A program made the position numbers and the translations under genes. Below are positions 51,680 to 60,497 of a stretch of DNA of 64,000 nucleotides, piece after piece (the first letter of the stretch is position 1; each line of letters starts with the position of its first letter). This DNA is from JACKJP01 sp050249695 (lineage in GTDB: Bacteria > Pseudomonadota > Alphaproteobacteria > Rhizobiales > Tepidamorphaceae). The stretch covers positions 1,178,001 through 1,242,000 of the forward strand of contig JBFWQA010000001.1 in the NCBI GenBank assembly GCA_050249695.1, given 5' to 3'. The notes under the pieces are model-generated. The model saw only the letters and a list, made by a program, of their open reading frames with translations, ran no database searches and was not told where the DNA came from.

Positions 51680-52248
51680 GCCGCGCCTCCCTTTTTGCCG
51701 CCCGATATCCGTTCCGCGTGGCATTTCAGGCCGTAGAGCACCGTCGTATGGTCGCGCCCGCCGAGCGCCCGGCCGATCTGCGGCAGGCTGGCCTCCGTTT
51801 CCTTGCGCATCCGCCACATGCATTCCTGCCGCGCGATGGTCAGGCCGCGCGCCCGCCGGTGGCCCGTCAGATCGCCCGGCTCGATGCCGTGCGCGGCGCA
51901 GATTTCATCGCGGATCCGTGCAAGGTCGCGCGCCATTTCGGCCTCCCTTGCGTCGCGCGGGCGCGGAGGCGGCGTCTCGCCCCGCATCGCATGGTCGAGA
52001 ACCTCATGCGCTTCGGCAAACAATGCGCGCATGCGGCTCTGGCGTGCCCGCGCCTTTTCCGCCGCCTTTTCGCGCGCGCCGATCGCGCCCTTCCATCGCC
52101 TGAGCGCTGCCGGGTCGGGATTGTCCGGATCGTCGACAAACCCCCGCCCCTGCCGGGCCAGATGCGCCGCAGCGCGGCGGGTGAACCGGTCGACATTCAT
52201 GTTGGCGCGATGGCCGAATTCGGCGCTGACATAATCATAGATGCTCAT
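51676..52248 (-). CDS. Phage protein with DnaA domain IV-like DNA-binding end
   Basis: A 190-residue protein. Its C-terminal third, from DLTGHRRARGLTIARQECMW to LPQIGRALGGRDHTTVLYGL, has the helix-turn-helix and the GRDHTTV signature of DnaA domain IV, which binds DnaA boxes. The AAA+ ATPase part of DnaA is absent. The N-terminal 110 residues are charged and helical. It may bind host origin-like sites to regulate phage or host replication. It is coupled at both ends (ATGA overlaps) in a three-gene early operon. Confidence 0.78.
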   Translation of the reverse strand: MSIYDYVSAEFGHRANMNVDRFTRRAAAHLARQGRGFVDDPDNPDPAALRRWKGAIGAREKAAEKARARQSRMRALFAEAHEVLDHAMRGETPPPRPRDAREAEMARDLARIRDEICAAHGIEPGDLTGHRRARGLTIARQECMWRMRKETEASLPQIGRALGGRDHTTVLYGLKCHAERISGGKKGGAA

Positions 52249-52814
52249 GGTTTTCTCCAGTGGCGCGAAACGGAAAATTCGGGCAGCCGGCTCCAGGCGG
52301 CGGCCATCTGTCCGGCGGTATCGGTGAAGTCGCCGCTGACGGTGCCGGCCTGAAGGCGCGGCAGGTCCTTCAGCCACAGCCGAAGCGCCGCCGGGCCGGC
52401 GCCATGGCCGAGGCGCAGCGTCTGGTCGGCCGGACGAAACCCGGGAAGGACGATGCCGGGCGCGGCATGAAGCGCGATCTGCGGCACCGGCGAAGCCAGC
52501 AGTCGCCTTGGCTTTGGCCAGGCGCCGTCCAGACCGATCACGGCAAGCGCCCAGCCGCGCCTGAGCAGCGGCAGCAGCGGCCCGTCGATATGACGCTTTC
52601 CGTCGTCGCGCCGCTCCGGCCCGCTCGTGAAGGCGATGCATCCCTCGCGCTCGAACGCGGCGGCCAGCGCTGCGGCGCTCCTCCCGTGCAACAGCACGCG
52701 AGGCCCCGCATGGTCGCCAGAACTGCTATGTTCATGTTTTGTTCTTTTATAGACTACACAAGGCTGCCGTGCTTGCCGCCTCCCTGGCAATAATGTCGCG
52801 ATACGCTGATCCAT
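52245..52814 (-). CDS. Hypothetical early phage protein
   Basis: A 189-residue protein starting behind an excellent AAGGAGG site. It contains AGPRVLLHGRSAAALAAAFE, AFTSGPERRD and a C-terminal GTVSGDFTDTAGQMAAAWSR. The family is not recognised. It is the first gene of the operon transcribed away from the repressor, so it would be among the first to be expressed on induction. Confidence 0.6.
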   Translation of the reverse strand: MDQRIATLLPGRRQARQPCVVYKRTKHEHSSSGDHAGPRVLLHGRSAAALAAAFEREGCIAFTSGPERRDDGKRHIDGPLLPLLRRGWALAVIGLDGAWPKPRRLLASPVPQIALHAAPGIVLPGFRPADQTLRLGHGAGPAALRLWLKDLPRLQAGTVSGDFTDTAGQMAAAWSRLPEFSVSRHWRKP

Positions 52815-52914
52815 GACGCCTCCTTGTGGACACCGAACGTCGGCGACGGGAGCGGCGAAGGCGCACCACCCATGTGCCGCGCCGCGAATCCGCCAAGCCT
52901 GTCGCTATGGCCCT

Positions 52915-52973
52915 AAGAAAGCATTTCTGTCGTATTGACGCAAGAATATCTTTCCGTGTAAGAACTGCTTTCT
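52915..52973. promoter_or_regulatory. Three repeated operator-like sites between repressor and early operon
   Basis: Three 14-base sites share the pattern AAGAA-N4-TTTCY: AAGAAAGCATTTCT (52915-52928), AAGAATATCTTTCC (52942-52955) and AAGAACTGCTTTCT (52960-52973). Each is an imperfect AGAA/TTCT inverted repeat. They lie in the 190-base divergent gap 52815-53004, as expected for repressor operators. A TTGACG at 52935 could be the -35 box of the repressor promoter, with its -10 box inside the third site. Confidence 0.7.
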
Positions 52974-53004
52974 CACAACGCATGGTGGCTGGAAAGGGGA
53001 ACCC

Positions 53005-53895
53005 ATGGACCGGCGTGATAAACTCAACGCGGCGCTGGGCGAGCGCATCCGCTATCTGCGCGAGGACGTGCTGGAGATGTCACAGGAGGTCTTTGCCCAG
53101 GGCGTCGGCGTCTCGCGCGGCGCTGTCGGCAATTGGGAGCTTGGCAAGGGAGCCAAGCGCGAAAGCCTGCTCGCCATCGCCAACGCCTATGGCGCATCCT
53201 TCGAGTGGCTGGCCAGCGGGCGCGGCGTCAGGCCCCTGCGCGGCGAGGATCAGGGCGATGCGCCCGCCGCCACCATGGGTTCGGAGACCGGCCTGCGCGG
53301 CCTGCCGGCGGGCGCCTCGCCGCAGATCGATGTCACCGCCGGCATGGGCGGCGGCGGCCTGACGCTCGTCTCGGAGGGCGTCCCCGGCAGGCGCGGCATG
53401 ACCTTCGCCGCCGAGCATATCCGCGATTTCTGGCGCCTGCCCCCCTCGCTGCTCTCCGCGCTCGGGCTTCAGTCGGGCGATATCGCGATCTTTCAGGTCC
53501 AGGGCGATTCCATGCAGCCGACGCTCAATGAGGGCGATCATGTCTTCGTCGATACGCGCCACCGCTGGCCCTCGCCCGACGGGCTTTATGCGCTCGCCGA
53601 CATGTTCGGCGGCATCGTCGTCAAACGGCTTGAGGTGGAAGGCGCGGTCCGCCCGTTCGAGGGCGACGATACCGCTTCGGCCGGTTTTGCCGAGGACGCG
53701 CCTTCAGCCTATGGCGAAGCGGGCGGTTTCGGCGACGCGCCGCAGGTGCTCTCTCCGGCCCGCCTGCCCGCCGACCCGGCCGATATCCGCATCCGCGTCA
53801 TTTCCGATAATCCGCGGCACCCGCCGCGCAGCCAGACGCTGGAGGAAACCCGCATCATCGGCCGCGTCGTGCGCAAGTTCGGCGTCGTGGGGTGA
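53005..53895 (+). CDS. Phage repressor, HTH plus S24 (LexA-like) peptidase
   Basis: A 296-residue CI-type repressor. The helix-turn-helix is SQEVFAQGVGVSRGAVGNWE in the first 50 residues. The S24 domain has the catalytic Ser in VQGDSMQPTLNEGDHVFVD and the Lys in FGGIVVKRLEVEG. A linker rich in Gly and Ala lies between, and an extra stretch (about residues 215-265) interrupts the end of the S24 domain. RecA-stimulated self-cleavage would induce the divergent early operon. It starts behind AAAGGGGAACCC. Confidence 0.83.
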   Translation: MDRRDKLNAALGERIRYLREDVLEMSQEVFAQGVGVSRGAVGNWELGKGAKRESLLAIANAYGASFEWLASGRGVRPLRGEDQGDAPAATMGSETGLRGLPAGASPQIDVTAGMGGGGLTLVSEGVPGRRGMTFAAEHIRDFWRLPPSLLSALGLQSGDIAIFQVQGDSMQPTLNEGDHVFVDTRHRWPSPDGLYALADMFGGIVVKRLEVEGAVRPFEGDDTASAGFAEDAPSAYGEAGGFGDAPQVLSPARLPADPADIRIRVISDNPRHPPRSQTLEETRIIGRVVRKFGVVG

Positions 53896-54028
53896 TCGCA
53901 CAGCCCATCGATCAGCATACGGGTAATACGCCACCGCACATTGCTCACTGCGGCGGGAACACATAATCTGCCGTTCAATTGGCCGCGCCTCCAGCCTGTC
54001 CAAAGAACAACACCCGAGGAACATCCCC

Positions 54029-54439
54029 TTGAAGGAACTGACGCCTGACTGGAAGCTGCGGCAATTGCCCGGCTTCGCCACCACCATGGGCCCGATGTAC
54101 GAGCGCGATGGCGTCTTCGCCCTGCCGATGGAGGCAAAGCACGTCAACACCCGCAAGACCGCGCATGGCGGCCTCGCCATCGCCTTCGCCGATCAGGGCA
54201 TGGGATGGTACGCGCAGGCCCATTGCCCGGAAGGCAAGAGCTGCACCACGATCCAGCTCGACAGCCATCTGATCGGGCTCGCCCGCGAGGGCGACATCAT
54301 GATCCTGACGCCGAAGATCGAGAAGATGACGCGCAGCCTCTTCTTCATGACCGCGAGCCTCGAGGTGGAAGACCGGCTGATCGGCACTTTTCACGGCGTC
54401 TGGAAAATCCTGAACATGGGGCCGTACGATCCGGCCTGA
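54029..54439 (+). CDS. PaaI-like hotdog thioesterase
   Basis: A 136-residue hotdog-fold protein with the PaaI motif NTRKTAHGGLAIAFADQGMG, including the conserved HGG and the following acidic residue, and TTIQLDSHLIGLAREGD. It would hydrolyse acyl-CoA thioesters in the cytosol. The start is TTG 54029. It forms an operon with the enoyl-CoA hydratase gene 36 bases downstream. Confidence 0.82.
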   Translation: MKELTPDWKLRQLPGFATTMGPMYERDGVFALPMEAKHVNTRKTAHGGLAIAFADQGMGWYAQAHCPEGKSCTTIQLDSHLIGLAREGDIMILTPKIEKMTRSLFFMTASLEVEDRLIGTFHGVWKILNMGPYDPA

Positions 54440-54474
54440 GGCCGCGCCAACTGATAAACAGGGGAGGCAAGCAC

Positions 54475-55275
54475 ATGACCACGACGATAAGCGAAGAACC
54501 GATCCTGTTTGAAAAGCGCGGCCATGTCGCGATCATCACCCTCAACCGCCCGCGCGTCATGAACGCCGTCAACCGGCCGCTATGGTTCGGTGCCGGCGAA
54601 GCGATCGACGAATTCGCCGCCGATCCGTCCCTCAAGGTCCTCATCATCACCGGCGCCGGCGAACGGGCCTTTTGCGCAGGTTCCGACCTGAAGGCCAAGG
54701 CCGCGGGCGAAATGGAATTCACGGCCGAGGAATGGGCGCGCTGGGGCTATGCCGGCATCGTCCGGCACTTCGTGCCCAAGCCCGTCATCGCCGCGGTCAA
54801 TGGCCTTGCGCTCGGCGGCGGCACGGAAATCGCCCTCTCCTGCGACCTCATCGTCGCCGCCGAACATGCCAGCATCGGCCTTCCCGAACCGCTGCACGGC
54901 CAGATCGCTGGTGCCGGCGGCCTCCTGCGCCTGCCGCGCCAGATCCCGCTGAAAGTGGCGATGAACACCATACTCACCGGCGAGTTCATGAGCGCGGAGG
55001 AAGCCAGGGGCTGGGGCCTCGTCAACGATGTCGTTCCGGCCGGCCAACTGATCGACAGGGCGCTGGAGAAGGCTGAAAAGATCTGCGCCGCCTCCCCGGC
55101 GGCGATCCGCGCCAGCAAGGAGACCGTCTATCGCGGGCTGGACGTGCCGCTCGATTTCCCGGGCAAGGCCTGGGAGATCAACCAGGGCTTCATCGACATT
55201 GTCGAGGCCGGCCCGGACTCCAAGGAAGGCGCGAAAGCGTTCGCGGAAAAGCGCGAGCCTATTTGGAAATCCTGA
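54475..55275 (+). CDS. Enoyl-CoA hydratase/isomerase family protein
   Basis: A 266-residue crotonase-fold enzyme. Oxyanion-hole segments are GERAFCAGSDLKA and NGLALGGGTEIALSCDLIVA; the catalytic region is GLPEPLHGQIAGAGGLLRLP. It probably hydrates a double bond in an acyl-CoA during beta-oxidation. It starts behind GGGGAGG. The exact substrate is unknown. Confidence 0.88.
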   Translation: MTTTISEEPILFEKRGHVAIITLNRPRVMNAVNRPLWFGAGEAIDEFAADPSLKVLIITGAGERAFCAGSDLKAKAAGEMEFTAEEWARWGYAGIVRHFVPKPVIAAVNGLALGGGTEIALSCDLIVAAEHASIGLPEPLHGQIAGAGGLLRLPRQIPLKVAMNTILTGEFMSAEEARGWGLVNDVVPAGQLIDRALEKAEKICAASPAAIRASKETVYRGLDVPLDFPGKAWEINQGFIDIVEAGPDSKEGAKAFAEKREPIWKS

Positions 55276-55298
55276 GGGCGCAAATACCCCTTAGACCC

Positions 55299-57479
55299 TC
55301 AATGCCGCGTCATATCCACCGCGACCACCGTCACCGGCACCCCCGTCATGCGCGGAATCCCCGTCATGGGGTCGCATTCGTCGAGCCCGATCAGCCGGTT
55401 GACAGATTGCGGTCCCTCGGTGTCCTCGTCGAGGCTCCCGAAGCCGTGCACCACCGAGATCGTCCCCGGTCGCAATGAGGCATCGGCGGCAATTTCGGCG
55501 CGCATCTCGCCATGGGCGGAGCGGATGTGCGCCAGCGCGCCGGCAGCAAGGCCGAAGCGTTCAAGATCGTCCGGATGCATCGCCGCCGGCGTGTGGCGCG
55601 GCGGCTTCAATATCTCGATGTCCTGGCCGACCGAATTCATGAAATTGTTCGCCCGCCGGCAGATCATCAACAGCGGATACGCGCCGCCCTCCACCCGCCG
55701 GCCGGGCTTGTTCCGCAGATGCGCGAGTTCGTCCATCATCGGCCCGGCCGCCAGCTCCAGCTTCGTCTCGCAGTCCGCGTCGCGAGGCGCCACCTTCACA
55801 TCGAGGTCGAAGATGTGGCCGTGCGGATAGGCCTTCACCTCGTCCAGCGGAACGCGCGATCCCCTGCACGACAGCTCCACCAGTTCCTCGATCGTCGGCA
55901 TGCGCGACATGTCGATGGGAATCACATCCGGCGGCGTTTCCGGATAGGGGCCTGAGCCGCGCGCCAGCGTTGCCTTCAGCTCCAGCCCCATACGTTGCGC
56001 CATCAGGAAGAAGAACTGGGATTCATCGACAAGGTCGGACCCGGCCGGATAGTCGGCGACGGCCGGCGTATACTGCCCCCAGGGCATCGGGTAGCCGCGC
56101 GATACGCCGCTGAATTTCAGCCCCTCCACCTTCTGCGAGGTCGCCGGCAGTTCCAGCGACAGCGGCGGCGGGATGACATAGTCGGCCAGCTCCGCGGTCG
56201 CCGTCATGTGGTAGTCGAAGACGACGAGCAGATCGAGCTTGCGCATCGCCGCCTCGGCGCGTTTGCGGTCCGGCCACGCCAGCACCGGGTTGCCGCCGCT
56301 GCAGAAAAGCGCGCGGATCTGCCCCTCGCCTTCGGTGAGGATTTCGTCGGCAAGCGCCGCCGTCGGCAGACCGCTGGCATTTTCCTTCAGGCCGCGCACG
56401 CGCATCGGCCGCTCGCTCACCGCCGGATAGGTCGGATAGGGCTGCGCCTTCGGCGTGAAGGCCGGCAGCAGCACGTTGGGGAACGGCGCCTTCTCGCCCG
56501 CCCGCGCCCAGCGGCCGCACAGCGTGATCAGGCAGAGCGTGAGATAGTAGGAAAGATTGCTGCTGGTGGCGAAGCTCGGCCCGGTGGAACAGACCGCGCC
56601 GCCGCGCTTTCCCTTCGCAAAGCATCGGGCAGCCTCGATCAGATCTTCCTCGGCAATGCCGGCGCGCTTTGCCACATGCGAGGGCGTCCACGGCCGCACA
56701 GCATCGGCCAGCGCCGCGAAGCCCTGCGCATTCTCGGCGACAAACGCCGCGTCGTAGAGCTTTTCCTTGATGATGACATGGATGATGCCGGCCAACACCG
56801 CCGGATCCTCGCCGGGGATGATCTGCAGATGCACATGGGCGCGCTTGGCCGTTTCGGTGCGGCGCGGATCGATCACCACCAGCTTCATGCCCCGGTCCTG
56901 CGCTTCCTTCAGGCGCATGCCCGGATTGTGCAGCGGTGCGCCGTTGGATTTCGCGATCACCGGGTTGGCGCCGATGATCATCCATGTGTCGGCATCGTCG
57001 AAGCCCTGCATGCCGGCGATCCAGTTGCCGTGCAGCGCCACGGCCGTGCGCTCCGCCGGCTTGTCGATGGTGGCCGCCGAGAAGATCATCTTCGAGCCGA
57101 CCGCCGACATCCATGCCGTCGCCAGCATGCCGCTGGTCGGATGCGAGACCGGCCCCGTCCCGGTATAGAAGGCGACCGACCTCGGCCCGTATTTTTCGAT
57201 GATCGCCCGCACCCGGTCGGCGGCTTCCGCCGCGGCCTCGGCAGAGCCGATCTCCTCGAACCCGCCGCCGGATACCTGCTTCAACGGCTTGAGGATGCGT
57301 CCTGGAAAATTATGCTGCTCGGGAAGCGCGCGGCCTTTCGGGCAGGTATAGCCGCCGAAGGCGGGCGCCTCCGGGTCGCCGGTCACCTTAACCGGCCGCC
57401 CGTTCTCCACCGTTACCATGATCGGACAATAGGCAAGGCAGTTGCGGCAGATGCTCGGCACCGTGCGCGTCGTCGTCAT
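55299..57479 (-). CDS. Molybdopterin oxidoreductase, DMSO reductase family
   Basis: A 726-residue enzyme with an N-terminal [4Fe-4S] site (CRNCLAYCPIMV ... YTCPKGR), a molybdopterin-binding body (IIGANPVIAKSNGAPLHNPG; CSGGNPVLAWPDRKR) and a C-terminal dinucleotide-binding domain ending ECDPMTGIPRMTGVPVTVVA. No Tat signal is present, so it is cytoplasmic. It belongs to the formate dehydrogenase/assimilatory-type group; the reaction is not clear. Confidence 0.85.
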   Translation of the reverse strand: MTTTRTVPSICRNCLAYCPIMVTVENGRPVKVTGDPEAPAFGGYTCPKGRALPEQHNFPGRILKPLKQVSGGGFEEIGSAEAAAEAADRVRAIIEKYGPRSVAFYTGTGPVSHPTSGMLATAWMSAVGSKMIFSAATIDKPAERTAVALHGNWIAGMQGFDDADTWMIIGANPVIAKSNGAPLHNPGMRLKEAQDRGMKLVVIDPRRTETAKRAHVHLQIIPGEDPAVLAGIIHVIIKEKLYDAAFVAENAQGFAALADAVRPWTPSHVAKRAGIAEEDLIEAARCFAKGKRGGAVCSTGPSFATSSNLSYYLTLCLITLCGRWARAGEKAPFPNVLLPAFTPKAQPYPTYPAVSERPMRVRGLKENASGLPTAALADEILTEGEGQIRALFCSGGNPVLAWPDRKRAEAAMRKLDLLVVFDYHMTATAELADYVIPPPLSLELPATSQKVEGLKFSGVSRGYPMPWGQYTPAVADYPAGSDLVDESQFFFLMAQRMGLELKATLARGSGPYPETPPDVIPIDMSRMPTIEELVELSCRGSRVPLDEVKAYPHGHIFDLDVKVAPRDADCETKLELAAGPMMDELAHLRNKPGRRVEGGAYPLLMICRRANNFMNSVGQDIEILKPPRHTPAAMHPDDLERFGLAAGALAHIRSAHGEMRAEIAADASLRPGTISVVHGFGSLDEDTEGPQSVNRLIGLDECDPMTGIPRMTGVPVTVVAVDMTRH

Positions 57480-57685
57480 CGTCCCGCCTCCCTGCGTTCT
57501 TATTTTTCAATGGATCAACCATACCTCTTTACAGCGTGGCCGCAAAGCCGTCCTGCGCTTTTCGCGGAATATTCGCGGAATGATGGCGGAGACTGCGCGT
57601 CTCGTCAGTCTTGCCGATCCTGGTGAAAACGTCGTTGTTTCTTGCTGAAATGAAACGACGGGCCGCTCGGAACGCGGGGGGTTGG

Positions 57686-58756
57686 CTAACCCTTGCCATC
57701 CTGCTCGTCGGCAAGGCCGTTGCCGAGCGCATCCTCTACATAGAGCGTCCGCACGAGCACGAAGACGGCGACGGTGAGAGGTCCGGAGAGCAGGACGCCC
57801 AGGATGCCGAAAAGCGTGCCCATCGCGACGACCGATATCATGAAGAGCGCCGCCGGCACCTTCACCATCTCCTCCTGCACGATCGGCGTGATGATGTTGG
57901 ATTCGATCTGCTGGACCGCGATATAGAGGCCCGCGGCCCAGAACAGCGTATTCCATCCCTCACCCAGGGCCACGAGAAGGCCCGGCACGGCGCCGACGAT
58001 GGCGCCGAACAGCGGAACGAACTCCGTGAGAAAGGCGAAAAGCGCAAGCGCAAGCGGTGCCGGCAGGCCGAGGATGTAAGCACCCAGACCGACCAGCACG
58101 CCGACGATGGTCATGGAGAGAAGCTGTCCGGTCAGCCAGCGGCCCAGCGCCGCGCCTGTCCGATCCAGCGCCCTGCGTGTCCGAAGCTGCTGCCGTTTCG
58201 GGAACAGCGCGACGAATCCGTTCCGGTAGAGCTCGGGATCGGCGGCGAGATAGGCGCCGGCGATCAGGATGAAAATGAATCCCGTCAAACCTGTGGCGGT
58301 CATCCGGAGCGCGTTCGCCACATCGCCCACGATGCTCCCGAACGTATCGCCGAGCGCGCCCTGCAGTTCCTCCATAGATCCGGGCACCGGAATACCGGTG
58401 CGCATCTCCAGTTCGCTGAGCGAATCCGGCAGTTGCTGCAACAGATCGAGCGACTGGTTCTTGATCGTCGGCCAGCCGAACCAGGCAACCGCGGCAACCA
58501 GCGCCGCAATCATAAGGCCGGAAAGCACGAGCGCGGCTTTCTGCGGCAAAGGCACCGATCGCCGCAGAAGGCCTGCCGATGCAAGAAGAACGATCGCCAC
58601 CAGAACGGCCGCAAATGCGAAAAGAGCGGCGGACTTCAGATGCCACAGCAGCGCCGCAACCGCCGCGATCCCCACCGCGACCAGCAGATACCGGACAAGC
58701 TGAGCAGTGCTGAGCGCCTCCGATCCACGCTCGGGTTTGCTTTTGCTGTCCGCCAT
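57686..58756 (-). CDS. AI-2E/PerM-family membrane permease
   Basis: A 356-residue membrane protein with about eight hydrophobic segments and the family motif FLTEFVPLFGAIVGAVPGLL, followed by QIESNIITPIVQEEMVKVPA (the conserved EP/QxE...I region). Members export small molecules such as autoinducer-2 or act as Na+/H+ antiporters; the substrate here is unknown. Confidence 0.85.
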   Translation of the reverse strand: MADSKSKPERGSEALSTAQLVRYLLVAVGIAAVAALLWHLKSAALFAFAAVLVAIVLLASAGLLRRSVPLPQKAALVLSGLMIAALVAAVAWFGWPTIKNQSLDLLQQLPDSLSELEMRTGIPVPGSMEELQGALGDTFGSIVGDVANALRMTATGLTGFIFILIAGAYLAADPELYRNGFVALFPKRQQLRTRRALDRTGAALGRWLTGQLLSMTIVGVLVGLGAYILGLPAPLALALFAFLTEFVPLFGAIVGAVPGLLVALGEGWNTLFWAAGLYIAVQQIESNIITPIVQEEMVKVPAALFMISVVAMGTLFGILGVLLSGPLTVAVFVLVRTLYVEDALGNGLADEQDGKG

Positions 58757-58960
58757 TTTACCCCTGAATGTGACTGGTTGGCCGCGAGAAAATCAAAGCC
58801 CCGGAACCCGCAGGGAGGGTTGGGCCCCGGGACAACACCCCTAGACGGGGTTCTCGGGACCAACTGACGGGGCGGGCGAATGTTCCTTTGCCCGTAGCCG
58901 TGCACAGGCCGCGGCTGCTATCGTGAACGACAACAAACATCGACAATGCAGAGGAAACGC

Positions 58961-60478
58961 ATGATCGGGGTCACATCCTCCCTACCCTCCATGGCCGCCG
59001 GCCTGACCGTCGCCGAACTGTTCGATGAGCGCTGTCGCCTCGTTTCCGGGGCGCCCGCCATACGCCAGCAGGACAGGACATTGACCTACGCGCAGCTGCG
59101 CGGACGCGTCGCGCGGCTCGCGAACGTCATCGCCGGCGAAGGCTTGAAACGAGGCGAGCGCGTCGCCGTCCTCGCGGAGAACCGGCATGAATATGTCGAG
59201 ATCGTCCTTGCCTGCGCATGGCTCGGCGTCACCGCGGCCTGCCTCAACTGGCGCCTCTCGGAGGCCGAGCTCTCCGGGTGCATCGAGCTTGCAGCGCCCC
59301 GGCTGACCTTCGTGAGCGAACGTCATCAGGGTCTCCTGGAACGCGCGGGAAGTCAGCGACGCGCGATCGTCATCGGTGCGGAGTATGAAGAGCGGCTCGC
59401 ACGAGCGGAAGACAGCGCGCCGCCTTTTATGGCCGAGCCCGAGGACGGCCTGACCCTGCTCTTCACTTCCGGCACGACAGGCCGCGCGAAGGCGGCGATC
59501 ATCAGCCATCGGGCGCTGATCGCCCGTTCGATGGTCCTCGTGGCCGACGCGATCCTGCCGCCTGGCACATGCTATGTCGCCTGGTCGCCCTATTGTCATA
59601 TCGGTGCCAGCGATACTTCGCTCGCCACACTGATGAATGGCGGCGCGGTGATCGTCGTTGACGGCTTCCAGGCCGAGGAGATCGCCGAAGCCGTCAAGAC
59701 GAACCGCATCGGCTGGCTCTCGCTCGCCGGCACCGTCAGCCGGATGACGGAGGAATTGCGCCGCCATGACATCCCTGCGGGCCAGGTGGGGCTTGTCGGC
59801 TCCATGGCCGATCTCGTCCCGCGCGCCGACATCGACGAGATCACCCGGACCCTGAACGCGCCCTATCTCAACACGTTCGGGTCCACAGAGACGGGTCTCG
59901 CGCCCGCCTCGCGCGGCCGCATCCCTGTCGGCAACGTGCCTGAGAAGTTCATCAAGCAGCAGAGCTCGCTCTGCCGCGTTCAACTCGTCGATGAAACCGG
60001 AAAGCTGGTCCCCGATGGCGAGCCGGGCGTGCTGCGCATGAAGGGACCGAGCCTGTTCTCCGGCTATCTCGACAATCCCGAGGCCACCGCCGAGGCCTTC
60101 CGCGACGGCTGGTATCACATGGGCGACATGTTCATCCGCCATCCCGGCGGCGGCCTCGAATTCTTCGGCCGCGACAAATATCTCATCAAGTCCGGGGGCG
60201 AGAACATCTACCCGGCCGAAATCGAGCAACTCGTCCTCGCATCGCCGCGGGTTGAGGAAGCGGTGCTGATCGGGCGGCGCGATGAGAAATGGGGCGAGGT
60301 ACCCATCCTGCTCGTCATCGCGCGCGATCCGGCCCTTCAGGCGGCCGATGTCGAGACCCTCTATGCCGGCAAGCTCGCCCGATACAAGGTCCCCAAGGAA
60401 ATCCGCTTCGTCAGCGAATCCGACTTTACCAGGTCCGCCACCGGCAAGGTCATTCGCAACGAAATCCACATCGACTGA
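58961..60478 (+). CDS. Acyl-CoA synthetase (AMP-binding)
   Basis: A 505-residue adenylating enzyme: LLFTSGTTGRAKAAIISHR (motif A3), LNTFGSTETGLAP (A5), FGRDKYLIKSGGENIYPAE (A8) and TRSATGKVIRNE with the catalytic lysine (A10). ATG 58961 follows AGAGGAAACGC. It is the first gene of a three-gene run with two SDRs, which suggests catabolism of a fatty or cyclic acid. Confidence 0.88.
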   Translation: MIGVTSSLPSMAAGLTVAELFDERCRLVSGAPAIRQQDRTLTYAQLRGRVARLANVIAGEGLKRGERVAVLAENRHEYVEIVLACAWLGVTAACLNWRLSEAELSGCIELAAPRLTFVSERHQGLLERAGSQRRAIVIGAEYEERLARAEDSAPPFMAEPEDGLTLLFTSGTTGRAKAAIISHRALIARSMVLVADAILPPGTCYVAWSPYCHIGASDTSLATLMNGGAVIVVDGFQAEEIAEAVKTNRIGWLSLAGTVSRMTEELRRHDIPAGQVGLVGSMADLVPRADIDEITRTLNAPYLNTFGSTETGLAPASRGRIPVGNVPEKFIKQQSSLCRVQLVDETGKLVPDGEPGVLRMKGPSLFSGYLDNPEATAEAFRDGWYHMGDMFIRHPGGGLEFFGRDKYLIKSGGENIYPAEIEQLVLASPRVEEAVLIGRRDEKWGEVPILLVIARDPALQAADVETLYAGKLARYKVPKEIRFVSESDFTRSATGKVIRNEIHID

Positions 60479-60497
60479 ACACCGGAGCAAGAAGAAA

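Noticed and set aside
55995..57626. Plus-strand open frame of 543 codons opposite the molybdopterin oxidoreductase
   Set aside because: Antisense shadow; the opposite strand has the iron-sulfur and molybdopterin motifs.
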